Below, piece after piece: positions 34,893 through 44,931 of a stretch of DNA of 59,530 bases. Each line of letters starts with the position of its first letter. Position 1 is the first letter of the stretch. The DNA comes from an uncultured Alphaproteobacteria bacterium. Lineage in GTDB: Bacteria; Pseudomonadota; Alphaproteobacteria; Caulobacterales; Caulobacteraceae. The position numbers and the translations under genes are program-made. The DNA lies in NCBI GenBank assembly GCA_937920085.1, contig CALETE010000067.1, positions 1 through 59,530 on the forward strand, in the 5' to 3' direction. The notes below the pieces were generated by a model. It was not told the origin of the DNA. It saw only the letters and a program-made list of their open reading frames with translations, and did no database searches.

Positions 34893-35957
34893 TCATTTTC
34901 GACCACTGAGCCGGTCAGGTGTCCCGTTTGCCGACAAAATCACCGCTAGCCAGCGGGAGCCTTCAAACTGGGCGCAGATCACCATGGCGATGACCGTGAG
35001 GGGCGTGGATAGAAACATGCCGACCACCCCCCAAATGGCACCCCAAAAGGCCAGGGACAGCAAGACCACGACGGGGTCGATATTCAGACTGTCGCCCTGC
35101 ATGCGCGGTAGGATCACATTGCCGACGACAAAATGGGTAGACGAAAGCACGCCGACGATCAGGGCGGCTGGCCACAGGCTTTCAAACTGAACCAGGGCGA
35201 AGAGGGGCGGTGCCAATATACCGATCGCCCCGCCCAAAATCGGAACGTAGGAGGCGATGAAGATCAGGAAGGCCCAGAAAACCGCATTGTCGAGGCCAAT
35301 CAGGGTCATGGTCAGCCAGGATATAAAGCCGATCATCAGACCTGTGAGGGTCTGGACCCAGAGATATTGCTCCACCCCATCGCGGATGCGGACAAAGACC
35401 TCGGTGGCGCTCTGACGTTTGCTGCGATTTTTGGAAAGACTGATCAGCTTTCGCTCCACTCCCCGCTTAGAGGCCAGGATAAAGCCCAGATAGATGAGGA
35501 TCAGAACCCCCTTGGAGGCAAAACCCTGGACGCCCTTGGCGATGTCTCCGAGATATTTTGCCGGATTCAGCCAGGCCATGACGTCGACCATGGTCGGGAT
35601 ATTGTGGGCGTGGATCGCAGTGGCACCCTCGGCCAGAAGCTCATTAAGCCGCGGGGTATAGGTCACCAACTTGGCCGCCAGGCTTGCGCCGTTTTCGGCA
35701 ATGACGAAGAGAGATCCCCCGAAGAGCAGGATCGACAGCACGACAGCCATGGGAATTGCGGCGGCGCTGCTGACCCATTTCAGTCGGCGGGTTATGGCCC
35801 TGGCGAAGCTGTCGATGACGATGGCCATGAATAGGGCCAAGGCGGGTGGGGTCAGAATGTCAGCCAAGACATAGACGACAACGGCCGATGCGATAACCGC
35901 CAGGATCAACAGGCAGTTGCGTTCAACGGTGGACGACGGGGCGGCGAGATCGGCCAT
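34893..35957 (-). CDS. AI-2E family (UPF0118) transporter
   Basis: A 354-residue polytopic membrane protein with about eight hydrophobic segments. Two N-terminal helices (about 12-50) and one at about 60-85 precede a polar stretch (about 90-150), and the C-terminal block FWGAIWGVVGMFLSTPLT (about 302-319) is the family hallmark. The family includes the autoinducer-2 exporter TqsA, Na+/H+ antiporters and permeases of unknown substrate, so no substrate is assigned. It is followed on the minus strand by gdhZ after a 230-bp gap. Confidence 0.88.
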   Translation of the reverse strand: MADLAAPSSTVERNCLLILAVIASAVVVYVLADILTPPALALFMAIVIDSFARAITRRLKWVSSAAAIPMAVVLSILLFGGSLFVIAENGASLAAKLVTYTPRLNELLAEGATAIHAHNIPTMVDVMAWLNPAKYLGDIAKGVQGFASKGVLILIYLGFILASKRGVERKLISLSKNRSKRQSATEVFVRIRDGVEQYLWVQTLTGLMIGFISWLTMTLIGLDNAVFWAFLIFIASYVPILGGAIGILAPPLFALVQFESLWPAALIVGVLSSTHFVVGNVILPRMQGDSLNIDPVVVLLSLAFWGAIWGVVGMFLSTPLTVIAMVICAQFEGSRWLAVILSANGTPDRLSGRK

Positions 35958-36156
35958 GGGTGTTTGCTGGGCTCCCAGGACGTCAGCGCTTCAGGGCAAA
36001 GCACTGATCTTAAGGGGGCAGGCTGCGCCTGATTTAGCGAACAAAAGGTTTCCAGGCTGAATTTCGTTTCAATGGAAACTTTCCGATCTGTATTTGACGG
36101 CGCGCCACACTTGCTGCTTCAAGGCGTGCGTGGTCCCATTGCATTGATCGATCCCC

Positions 36157-37740
36157 ATGCCCGACGTCATCCTCATCGGCGGAGGCCATAATGGTCTCGT
36201 CTGCGCCTACTACCTCGCTGCCAAGGGACTGAAGGTCACGGTTCTTGAGCGACGGGATGTCGTGGGTGGTGCGGCGGTAACCGAGACCTTCCATCCTGGT
36301 TTCCGAAATTCTGTGGCCAGCTATACGGTCAGCCTGCTCAATCCCAAGGTCATTGCCGATCTTGACCTTGCCCGGCACGGCCTGAAAGTTCTCGAACGCA
36401 AGGTCTCCAACTTCCTGCCCGTAGAGAACGGCTATCTCGCCACAGGCGAGGGCCGCACCTATGGGGAAGTGGCCAAGTTTTCCCAACGGGATGCCGATCA
36501 GCTGGACGCCTACAATACCCGCCTTGAGGCGATTGCCGACGTCCTGCGCGAACTGGTCCTGCAAAGCCCGCCCAATATGACGCAGGGCAATCTCTTCGAG
36601 GCTATTCCCGAACTTCTTAAGAGCGCCGTCATTGGTCGCCGCCTGTCCAAGTTGGACACCACGGGGCGGCGGGATCTTCTGGCCCTCTTTTCCCAGTCAG
36701 CGGGGGATTGGTTGGACGGCTGGTTCGAGAGCGATCCGATCAAGGCTGTCTTGGGCTTTGACGGGATTGTCGGCAATTTCGCCAGTCCCTACGCCCCGGG
36801 CTCGGCCTATGTCCTGCTGCACCATGTGTTCGGCGAGGTGAACGGCAAGAAGGGCGCCTGGGGTCACGCCGTCGGTGGCATGGGGGCCATCACCCAGGCC
36901 ATGGCCTCAGCCTGTCGCGAAAAGGGTGTCGAGATTCGCACCGATGTTGCGGTTGCTGAAGTCCTGACCCGCCATGGCCGGGCCTGCGGTGTGGTGACCG
37001 AAGCGGGCGAGAGGATTGAGGCGACCACGGTTGTTTCGAATATCCACCCCCAACTTCTCTTCAAAAAGCTGGTGGATCCGGCGCTCTTGCCCGCTGACTT
37101 CAATGATCGGATGGACCGATATCGCTCGGGATCGGGCACCTTCCGGATGAATGTGGCCTTAAGCGAACTGCCCCGCTTTTCGTGCCTGCCAGAGCCCGGC
37201 GACCATCTCACCGGCGGCATAATCTTGGCCCCAAGCCTAGGCTATATGGAGCGGGCCTTTGCTGACGCCCGTCAGTTTGGATGGTCTAAGGAGCCCATAG
37301 TCGAACTGCTGATCCCTTCGACCCTGGATGATAGCCTAGCGCCCCCTGGCCAGCATGTGGCCAGCTTGTTCTGTCAGCATGTCCAGCCGATCCTATCAGG
37401 CGGCCGCAGCTGGGATGACCACCGCGAGGCGGTGGCAGACCTGATGATCGACACGGTGGAAACCTGGGCACCGGGCTTTAAGGCCTCAGTCCTTGGGCGT
37501 CAGATCAATAGCCCCTTGGACCTCGAACGCACCTTTGGCCTAGTCAATGGCTGCATCATGCACGGGGTGTTGAGCCTGGATCAGCTGTTCTCTGCAAGGC
37601 CTGTCTTGGGCCACGGCGCCTACCGTAGCCCGATCAAGGGTCTCTATATGTGCGGTGCTGGAACCCATCCCGGCGGCGGCGTCACTGGCGCGCCAGGTCA
37701 CAATGCCGCCCGGGAAATCCTCAAGGACCTGCGCCGCTGA
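36157..37740 (+). CDS. FAD-dependent NAD(P)/FAD oxidoreductase, phytoene-desaturase-like
   Basis: A 527-residue flavoprotein. The N-terminal dinucleotide fold is LIGGGHNGLVCAYYLAAKG with the acidic end LERRDVVGGAAV (about residues 6-41); the C-terminal FAD motif is YMCGAGTHPGGGVTGAPG (about 496-513). This is the PYROXD2/CrtI-related group found widely in alphaproteobacteria without carotenoid genes nearby; the substrate is unknown. Its upstream gap has an inverted repeat GTTTCCA/TGGAAAC (36048-36079) that could be an operator. Confidence 0.9.
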   Translation: MPDVILIGGGHNGLVCAYYLAAKGLKVTVLERRDVVGGAAVTETFHPGFRNSVASYTVSLLNPKVIADLDLARHGLKVLERKVSNFLPVENGYLATGEGRTYGEVAKFSQRDADQLDAYNTRLEAIADVLRELVLQSPPNMTQGNLFEAIPELLKSAVIGRRLSKLDTTGRRDLLALFSQSAGDWLDGWFESDPIKAVLGFDGIVGNFASPYAPGSAYVLLHHVFGEVNGKKGAWGHAVGGMGAITQAMASACREKGVEIRTDVAVAEVLTRHGRACGVVTEAGERIEATTVVSNIHPQLLFKKLVDPALLPADFNDRMDRYRSGSGTFRMNVALSELPRFSCLPEPGDHLTGGIILAPSLGYMERAFADARQFGWSKEPIVELLIPSTLDDSLAPPGQHVASLFCQHVQPILSGGRSWDDHREAVADLMIDTVETWAPGFKASVLGRQINSPLDLERTFGLVNGCIMHGVLSLDQLFSARPVLGHGAYRSPIKGLYMCGAGTHPGGGVTGAPGHNAAREILKDLRR

Positions 37741-37804
37741 GCCCCGTAGCCTTACCGCCAGCAGATCGCTAAGCTTGGCGCACATGGCAGTGGAGGATCA
37801 AAGC

Positions 37805-39340
37805 ATGGCTGATAATGGCGTCTTGATCGGCAATTCCGATCACTTTGAATTCCTGCGCCTGGATCGGGCAAACCGTCATGGCCTGGTGGCCGGGGCGACG
37901 GGCACGGGCAAGACTGTAACCCTGCAGGTTTTGGCCCAGGGCTTTTCTGACGCTGGCGTTCCGGTGTTCGCCGCCGATGTGAAGGGCGATCTCAGCGGGA
38001 TTTCCATGGCGGGGACCCCCAACGAAAAAATGATGGCCCGGGCCAAGGCGATGAACCTGGAGCTCCAACCGGCTTCGGCACCGGTGGTCTTCTGGGACCT
38101 TTTTGGTACGGAAGGTCACCCAATCCGCGCCACGGTTTCGGAAATGGGTCCCCTGCTGATCTCCCGCATGCTGGACCTGAACGAGGTTCAAGAAGGTGTC
38201 ATGGCGGTGGTGTTCCGGGCCGCCGACGAAGAAGGCCTGTTGTTGCTGGACATGAAGGACCTTCAAGCGGCCCTGAACTATGTGTCTCAACATGCCGCTG
38301 ATCTCAGCGCCCGCTATGGCAATGTGGCACCGGCCACGGTGGCGACCATCCAACGCAAGCTTCTGGTTCTCGAAGATCAGGGGGGCGACAAGCTGTTTGG
38401 CGAACCAGCCCTGAACCTTCCCGATCTCATGCGCTGTGACGGGGCTGGCAGGGGTTTTGTCAGCCTGCTGTCTGCCAACAAGCTGATTTCCAATCCCCAG
38501 CTCTATGCGACCTTCCTGCTCTGGCTGATGAGCGAGCTGTTTGAGCAAATGCCCGAGGTCGGCGATCCGGAAAAGCCGCGGCTGGTCTTCTTCTTTGACG
38601 AGGCCCACCTGCTGTTCCGCGACGCTCCTAAATCCCTCTTGGAAAAGGTCGAACAGGTGGTGCGCCTGATCCGCTCCAAAGGCATCGGTATCTACTTCAT
38701 CACCCAGAATCCGGCCGATATCCCAGAGACCGTGCTGGGCCAGCTGGGCAATCGTGTGGAACACGCCCTGCGGGCCTATACCCCCTCTGAGCAGAGGGGT
38801 CTGCGCGCCGCCGCCGACAGCTTCCGGCCCAATCCAGCCTTCGACACCGCCGAAGCCATTCAGGGGCTAGGGGTCGGCGAGGCCCTGGTCTCTGTGCTCG
38901 ACGAGAAAGGTGCGCCGACCATTGTGGCTAAGACCATGGTGCGCCCGCCAAACTCCAGGATTGGCCCCATCAGTCCTGCTGAACGTGCCCAGCTCATGGC
39001 CACAAGTCCGGTGAAGGGTCTCTATGACCAGGCCATCGATCGGGACTCGGCCTTTGAACGACTGAACGCCCGGACCCAGGCTCCCGCCGCAGCGCCAGCG
39101 CCGGCTCCAGCGTCACCGCCAGTGCCACCCTCGTCACCGGCTCAAACACCCCAGGCAGACTCAGGCCTCGGAGATCTGGCGGGAGCCGCCGCGGCTGTTG
39201 TCTTTGGTCGGCAGGGTGGCCGTCAGAGCATGGCTGAGACCTTCGCCAAACAGTTGATCCGGACCGTGGCCTCATCGGCTGGCCGTGAGATCATGCGCGG
39301 CATGTTGGGCGGCCTCTCCAAGAACAGTCGACGCCGCTAA
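37805..39340 (+). CDS. HerA/DUF853-type ATPase (YjgR family)
   Basis: A 511-residue P-loop ATPase. Walker A is GATGTGKT (residues 30-37), Walker B FFFDEAHLLF with D265-E266-x-H268, and sensor-like ITQNPADIP lies at about 299-307. A Pro/Ala-rich linker (about 427-457) precedes a short basic tail. The family is related to HerA/FtsK translocases, but its function is not established. I chose ATG 37805 because GGAGG lies 8 bp upstream; ATG 37784 is an in-frame alternative, and much longer starts run into the oxidoreductase gene. Confidence 0.88.
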   Translation: MADNGVLIGNSDHFEFLRLDRANRHGLVAGATGTGKTVTLQVLAQGFSDAGVPVFAADVKGDLSGISMAGTPNEKMMARAKAMNLELQPASAPVVFWDLFGTEGHPIRATVSEMGPLLISRMLDLNEVQEGVMAVVFRAADEEGLLLLDMKDLQAALNYVSQHAADLSARYGNVAPATVATIQRKLLVLEDQGGDKLFGEPALNLPDLMRCDGAGRGFVSLLSANKLISNPQLYATFLLWLMSELFEQMPEVGDPEKPRLVFFFDEAHLLFRDAPKSLLEKVEQVVRLIRSKGIGIYFITQNPADIPETVLGQLGNRVEHALRAYTPSEQRGLRAAADSFRPNPAFDTAEAIQGLGVGEALVSVLDEKGAPTIVAKTMVRPPNSRIGPISPAERAQLMATSPVKGLYDQAIDRDSAFERLNARTQAPAAAPAPAPASPPVPPSSPAQTPQADSGLGDLAGAAAAVVFGRQGGRQSMAETFAKQLIRTVASSAGREIMRGMLGGLSKNSRRR

Positions 39341-39342
39341 GC

Positions 39343-39372
39343 AAAACGCCCCGGACCTTTCGGACCGGGGCG
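39343..39372 (-). terminator. Intrinsic terminator of the SDR gene (minus strand)
   Basis: Arms CGCCCCGG (39347-39354) and CCGGGGCG (39365-39372) extend inward past an A-A mismatch. On the minus strand the hairpin is followed by TTTT (39346-39343). It lies between the convergent DUF853 and SDR genes and terminates the SDR transcript best. Confidence 0.75.
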
Positions 39373-39401
39373 CTGAACTTCAGGTCAATTGACCCTGCTG
39401 G

Positions 39402-40181
<780 letters not shown>

Positions 40182-40239
40182 GGCGCTTTGCTCCCGTTCT
40201 CGTTAAAATGAAGTCCCATTGAAATGAGCCTTTAGCCCG

Positions 40240-40662
40240 ATGAGCGCCAAGTCCAAAGCCTCACCCAACGTCAATAGCGACAGTTTTGACGCAAAAGGCG
40301 CAATTGACCCCGCCAAGGCCCTGGTTCCGCAGACTCAAAGGGTCAATGAAGAGCGGGTCAAGCACGGTTTCTTGCCCAAAATCGCCAAGGTGGCAGCGTC
40401 CATCCCCTTTGCCCGGGATATTGTCTCAGTCTGGTACTGCACGCGGGATCCTGAAACACCCCTTGCGGCCAAGGGCGTGATGATGGCGGCCTTGGCCTAT
40501 TTCGTCCTTCCTTTGGACGCCGTTCCCGATTTTCTGGGGGTGTTGGGCTTTACCGACGACGCCGCTGTGATCGCCGCTGTGATCGCCATAGTAGGCCGTC
40601 ACCTTAGGCCAGAACACCGCGAAGCTGCTGACGCCCTACTGCTCAAGCTTCAGCAGCCCTGA
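40240..40662 (+). CDS. YkvA family (DUF1232) protein
   Basis: A 140-residue small membrane-associated protein. The DUF1232 core (about residues 70-112) is AALAYFVLPLDAVPDFLGV followed by GFTDDAAVI. The N-terminal 45 residues are polar. Function is unknown across the family. The 3' end overlaps the convergent EamA gene by 20 bp, which is an unusually long antisense overlap for this window. Confidence 0.88.
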   Translation: MSAKSKASPNVNSDSFDAKGAIDPAKALVPQTQRVNEERVKHGFLPKIAKVAASIPFARDIVSVWYCTRDPETPLAAKGVMMAALAYFVLPLDAVPDFLGVLGFTDDAAVIAAVIAIVGRHLRPEHREAADALLLKLQQP

Positions 40663-41560
40663 GCATTTGACTGGCCAAATGCTCTCGCCAGGTGATGAAC
40701 AGGGTTGAGACCACCACGATTCCCGCACCGACGAGGGTCCAGACGCCAGGGAGTTCATGGAAGAGAACAAAGCCCGCCATCACCGAGAAGACCAGGCGGA
40801 TATAGTCCACGGGCGCCATGGCTGCAGCGTCGCCAACGGCCATGCCGCGGATATAGCAGGCCTGGGTCACGGTCCCCATCACTCCCATAATCCCTAGGAG
40901 GGCGAGGTCGGGCAGGGCAGGCCAGCGCCAGCTCAAAAACGCACCGGGTATGGCGAGAACCAAGCCCAGGGCCGCCGACCAAACCAGCAGGACAATGGGG
41001 GCGTGATCCTTCGTCATCACCTTCATACCGGTAATGGTCAGGGCAAAGAGAAAAGAGGATCCCAGCATGGCCAAGGCGGGGACGCCGATGGCGAAATGAC
41101 CCCCCGCCCCCGGCCTGACCATGATCAAGACGCCGAGAAACCCCACCAGGGCGGCTGCAATCCGCAGGGGCCCAATCTTCTCGCGCACCACAAACGCCGC
41201 CAGGGGTACCAGCCAAAGGGTGCGGGTAAAGCTCAGCGCATTGGCGTCGGCCAGGGGCATTTTCTGGAAGGCGTAGAAGGACAGGACCATGCCGATGGTT
41301 CCGGCAGCCGACCGGAAGATCAGTATGCCGGGCCGGGAGGTCGCAAACACCGCCTTGCCCCGCTGGAGTATGACCGGCAACAGGATCAGAAACCCCGCCA
41401 GCTGCCTGTAAAAGGTCTGAAGCCCCGCCGGATAGTCCGCCCCTAGGAATTTGATCAGGGTGGTCATGACCGTATAGGCCAAGGCTGAGGCCACCATCCA
41501 CAGGGCACCGCGCACATTGGGCGTAAGGCGCGCCCAGGCCGGAGGCCCGGCCTGCGTCAT
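40643..41560 (-). CDS. EamA/DMT-family transporter
   Basis: A 305-residue protein with ten hydrophobic segments in two EamA repeats (about 18-145 and 158-290), including the repeat-end segments FLGVLIMVRPG and TLVGAGIVVVST. DMT permeases export metabolites or take up small molecules; the substrate is unknown. Its ATG overlaps the stop of the upstream SDR gene (ATGA, 41557-41560 on the minus strand), so the two genes form a coupled pair. Confidence 0.9.
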   Translation of the reverse strand: MTQAGPPAWARLTPNVRGALWMVASALAYTVMTTLIKFLGADYPAGLQTFYRQLAGFLILLPVILQRGKAVFATSRPGILIFRSAAGTIGMVLSFYAFQKMPLADANALSFTRTLWLVPLAAFVVREKIGPLRIAAALVGFLGVLIMVRPGAGGHFAIGVPALAMLGSSFLFALTITGMKVMTKDHAPIVLLVWSAALGLVLAIPGAFLSWRWPALPDLALLGIMGVMGTVTQACYIRGMAVGDAAAMAPVDYIRLVFSVMAGFVLFHELPGVWTLVGAGIVVVSTLFITWREHLASQMLRAAEA

Positions 41561-42411
41561 GCTGGCTGCTCGGGGAAGGCCCCGCCAAAAACGGTGGCGA
41601 AGGGCGAGGCCATGGTTGCATCCCAGGCGTGACGCCCGCCCACCGTGATCCCACCGTCTACGACAATGTGAGTTCCGGAGACGAAGGCAGAGTCTTCTGA
41701 GGCCAGGTAGAGGGCGGCCTTAGCGATATCGTCTGGCAGACCAGCCTTCTTCACTGGCTGGGCCATTTGGCCATTCTGCGCCACCATGGCGGCCATCTGG
41801 TCGGCAACCTCTCGGGTCATACCAAAGGAGGCACCGAAGATGGAGGTGGCGATCAGGCCTGGGCAAATGGCGTTCACCCGAATGCCCTGGGGGGTCAGCT
41901 GGGCCGCGGCAACCCGGCTCATGTGGATGACCCCGGCCTTGGCCGTGGAATAGGCCAGGGGGCCATAGCCAGCCTGGAGCCCTGCAATGGAGGCGGTATT
42001 GATGATAGAGCCGCCGCCGCGCTTCAGCATCAGAGGCGTGGCGTGCTTAATGCCCAGGGCCGGCCCGCGCACCAGAATGTCAAAGATCCAGCTCCAGCCT
42101 TCCGGGGTGATCTCGCCCACCGTCGTCATGCGGTCTGAAATACCGGCATTGTTGAATAGGATATCTAGCCCACCGAACTCGCTGTTTGCCAGGTTCAGGG
42201 CTGCGGCGATCTGGTCTTCCTGGGTGACGTCACAATGGGCGTATTTCACGCGGTCAGGAAACCGCTTTTCCAGCATGGCCCCCTTCTCGTCCTGGATGTC
42301 AGCGGCGACCACCTTGGCACCTTCAGCCACGAACAGTTCCACGGTGCCTAGCCCGATGCCCGAAGCCCCGCCGGTGATCACCGCCACCTTGCCGTCCAGC
42401 CGTCCTGCCAT
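41557..42411 (-). CDS. SDR-family oxidoreductase
   Basis: A 284-residue classical short-chain dehydrogenase. The cofactor loop is TGGASGIG (residues 13-20), NNAG lies at 87-90, and the catalytic residues are S141, Y154 and K158 (YSTAK). D38 at the end of beta-2 suggests NAD. The C-terminal extension (about 255-284, after DGGITVGGRHAW) is longer than in FabG-type proteins. I chose ATG 42411 because AAGGAGAGAGACC lies just upstream; an earlier start at 42441 is weaker. Substrate unknown. Confidence 0.88.
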   Translation of the reverse strand: MAGRLDGKVAVITGGASGIGLGTVELFVAEGAKVVAADIQDEKGAMLEKRFPDRVKYAHCDVTQEDQIAAALNLANSEFGGLDILFNNAGISDRMTTVGEITPEGWSWIFDILVRGPALGIKHATPLMLKRGGGSIINTASIAGLQAGYGPLAYSTAKAGVIHMSRVAAAQLTPQGIRVNAICPGLIATSIFGASFGMTREVADQMAAMVAQNGQMAQPVKKAGLPDDIAKAALYLASEDSAFVSGTHIVVDGGITVGGRHAWDATMASPFATVFGGAFPEQPA

Positions 42412-42491
42412 GGTCTCTCTCCTTAGATTATCATTGATCACTAAGCCGCTGAGAGGCGTCCGTCGAGGCGCCTAGGCGTCTTTGACCCATG

Positions 42492-42524
42492 AAAAAGGGC
42501 GGCTGCGTCGCCGCAACCGCCCTT
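42492..42524 (-). terminator. Intrinsic terminator downstream of pnp
   Basis: A stem of 13 pairs with one G-U (AAGGGCGGCTGCG at 42495-42507 against CGCAACCGCCCTT at 42512-42524), with a 4-nt loop. On the minus strand it is followed by a run of five T (42496-42492). It ends the rbfA-truB-rpsO-pnp transcript. Confidence 0.88.
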
Positions 42525-42548
42525 GATGTTCAGAGGTCGGTCGAAGCC

Positions 42549-44684
42549 TTAGGCTTCTTCCTTGTCCTCGGCCTTGGAGAGGTCTTCACCGGTTTCCTGG
42601 TCGACGACCTTCATGGACAGGCGGGTCTTGCCGCGATCGTCAAAGCCCAGCAGCTTCACCTTGACCGCTTGGCCTTCGGTGAGGACGTCCGACACCTTGC
42701 CGACCCGCTCGTTGGAGATCTGGCTCACATGGACCAGGCCGTCCTTGGCACCGAAGAAGTTCACGAAGGCGCCGAAATCGACGATCTTCACGACCTTGCC
42801 GGTATAGATGGCACCCAGTTCCGGCTCCGAAGCGATGGACTTGATCCAATCCTTGGCTGCGTCGATCTTGGACTGGTCAGCAGCGGCGATCTTGATCGTG
42901 CCGTCTTCGCCGATGTCGATCTTGGCGCCGGTTTCAGCCGTGATCTCGCGGATCACCTTGCCGCCCGTGCCGATCACTTCGCGGATCTTGTCCACCGGGA
43001 TCTTGATGGTCTCGATCTTCGGGGCGTACTCACCCAGTTCCGTGCGCGGTGCTTCCATCGCCTTGGCCATTTCGCCAAGGATGTGGTTGCGGCCGTCCTT
43101 GGCCTGAGCCAGGGCCTTCTTCATGATCTCTTCGGTGATGCCGGCGATCTTGATGTCCATTTGCAGGGACGTGATACCGTCTTCCGTACCCGCCACCTTG
43201 AAGTCCATGTCGCCCAGGTGATCCTCATCACCCAGAATGTCCGACAGAACCGCAAAGCCGTCCGACTCCAGGATCAGACCCATGGCGATGCCGGAGACCG
43301 GCTTCTTCATGGGGACGCCGGCGTCCATCAGGGCCAGCGACGATCCACAGACCGAGGCCATGGAGGACGAGCCGTTGGATTCGAAGATCTCGGACACCAG
43401 ACGGATGGTGTAGGGGAAGTCTTCCTGGCTCGGCAGCATGGGACGGATAGCCCGCCAGGCCAGCTTGCCGTGACCGACTTCCCGACGACCCGGTGCGCCC
43501 ATGCGGCCGGTTTCACCCACCGAGAAGGGGGGGAAGTTGTAGTGCAGCATGAACTTCTCGTAGTACTTGCCTTCGAGAGCATCGATCATCTGCTCGTCGT
43601 CGCCAGTGCCCAGGGTGGCGACCACCAGGGCCTGGGTCTCGCCACGGGTGAACAGGGCCGAGCCGTGGGCCCGAGGCAGGACGCCCACTTCCGAAACGAT
43701 CTGGCGAACCTTGTCCACCGTGCGCCCGTCAATGCGGATGCCAGTGTCGAGGATGTTGCGACGAACCACGTCGGCTTCCAGTTCCTTAAACACCGCGCCC
43801 AGCTTATCGGCACCGATGCCATTGGGATTGGCGTCTGACTTCAGGAACGTTTCGCCGGCCTTGCTCTTGGCCTTGCCGACGGCATCCTGACGCTCGCCCT
43901 TGGCGACAATCTTGTAGGCCTTGGCCAGATCGGCCCCGACCAGCTTCTTCATGTCGGCCTTGATGGCGTCGGTATCATCTGGGGTGAAGTCGAAGGGCTC
44001 CTTGGCGGCGTGTTCGGCCAGCTCGATGATGGCGTCGATCACTGGCTGGATGCCAGCATGGGCAAACATGACGCCCTTTAGGACTTCATCTTCGCTCAGT
44101 TCCTGGATCTCGGACTCGACCATCATGACGGCGTCATTGGTGGAGGCGACCACCAGGTCCATGGCTGATTCCTTCATCTCGTCGAGAGTCGGGTTCAGCA
44201 CGTATTCGCCATTGATGTAACCGACGCGGGCCGCGCCGATTGGGCCCATGAAGGGGGCGCCGGAAATCACCAGGGCGGCTGAGGCGGCGACCAGGGCGAC
44301 GATGTCGGGATCGTTTTCCAGATCGTGAGCCAGAACGGTGCAGACCACCTGGACTTCGTTCTTGAAGCCCTTGACGAACAGGGGCCGGATCGGACGGTCG
44401 ATCAGGCGCGAGGTCAGGGTTTCTTTCTGGCTCGGGGCACCTTCACGACGGGGGAAGGAGCCTGGAATCTTGCCGGCAGCGTAGAACTTTTCCTGATAGT
44501 TGACGGTCAGGGGGAAGAAGTCCTGGCCGGGCTTTGCGCTCTTGGCAAAAACAGCGGTAGCCAGAACCATGGTCTCGCCATAGGTGGCCAAAACAGCGCC
44601 GTCAGCCTGACGGGCCATGCGCCCGGTTTCGAGGGTGAGGGTCTTGCCGCCCCACTCGATGGTCTTACGTTTGATGTCGAACAT
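42549..44684 (-). CDS. pnp: Polyribonucleotide nucleotidyltransferase (PNPase)
   Basis: A 711-residue PNPase: two RNase PH domains (about 10-230 and 310-540), a KH domain with the VIGTGGKVIREI loop near residue 571, and an S1 domain at about 620-690. It degrades mRNA 3' to 5' with phosphate and is a degradosome component in Caulobacter. I chose ATG 44684 (MFDIKRKTIEWGG), preceded by AAGAGAAA; the open frame extends upstream to 44855 without family similarity. The 247-bp leader contains a 7-bp hairpin (44849-44868), of interest because PNPase autoregulates its own mRNA in E. coli. Confidence 0.97.
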   Translation of the reverse strand: MFDIKRKTIEWGGKTLTLETGRMARQADGAVLATYGETMVLATAVFAKSAKPGQDFFPLTVNYQEKFYAAGKIPGSFPRREGAPSQKETLTSRLIDRPIRPLFVKGFKNEVQVVCTVLAHDLENDPDIVALVAASAALVISGAPFMGPIGAARVGYINGEYVLNPTLDEMKESAMDLVVASTNDAVMMVESEIQELSEDEVLKGVMFAHAGIQPVIDAIIELAEHAAKEPFDFTPDDTDAIKADMKKLVGADLAKAYKIVAKGERQDAVGKAKSKAGETFLKSDANPNGIGADKLGAVFKELEADVVRRNILDTGIRIDGRTVDKVRQIVSEVGVLPRAHGSALFTRGETQALVVATLGTGDDEQMIDALEGKYYEKFMLHYNFPPFSVGETGRMGAPGRREVGHGKLAWRAIRPMLPSQEDFPYTIRLVSEIFESNGSSSMASVCGSSLALMDAGVPMKKPVSGIAMGLILESDGFAVLSDILGDEDHLGDMDFKVAGTEDGITSLQMDIKIAGITEEIMKKALAQAKDGRNHILGEMAKAMEAPRTELGEYAPKIETIKIPVDKIREVIGTGGKVIREITAETGAKIDIGEDGTIKIAAADQSKIDAAKDWIKSIASEPELGAIYTGKVVKIVDFGAFVNFFGAKDGLVHVSQISNERVGKVSDVLTEGQAVKVKLLGFDDRGKTRLSMKVVDQETGEDLSKAEDKEEA

Positions 44685-44899
44685 TTTCTCTTCTTTCTCG
44701 TCCCGCGGGCGTATTCCCGACGGGGGCGGACAGGGCTCGGACTTCCGAAATCCTCTCCAGACTGACAGGGGGTTGGTGAGGATGTTTGTGAACCCTCGGC
44801 GTGTAGAACGGCGTCCATTCGGCTGGACCCCGCGCCGTCGCTCCGATTCCCTCAACCTGTCTTGAGGGGCAGCGACGTATGACGTCTATTTGGAAATAC

Positions 44900-44925
44900 A
44901 AAGCCCCCGGCGATGCGGGGGCTTT
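44900..44925 (-). terminator. Terminator-like hairpin between rpsO and pnp
   Basis: Perfect 10-bp arms AAAGCCCCCG (44900-44909) and CGGGGGCTTT (44916-44925) with a 6-nt loop, starting 6 bp past the rpsO stop. The minus-strand tail is TGTATTT, a moderate U-tract. E. coli also has a terminator in this interval that gives separate rpsO mRNA with partial read-through to pnp; the same arrangement is likely here. Confidence 0.75.
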
Positions 44926-44931
44926 TAAGGT

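Noticed and set aside
42489..43838. 449-codon open frame antisense to pnp
   Set aside because: Long antisense frames are expected in GC-rich coding DNA; it has no recognisable family and lies wholly inside pnp and its terminator.
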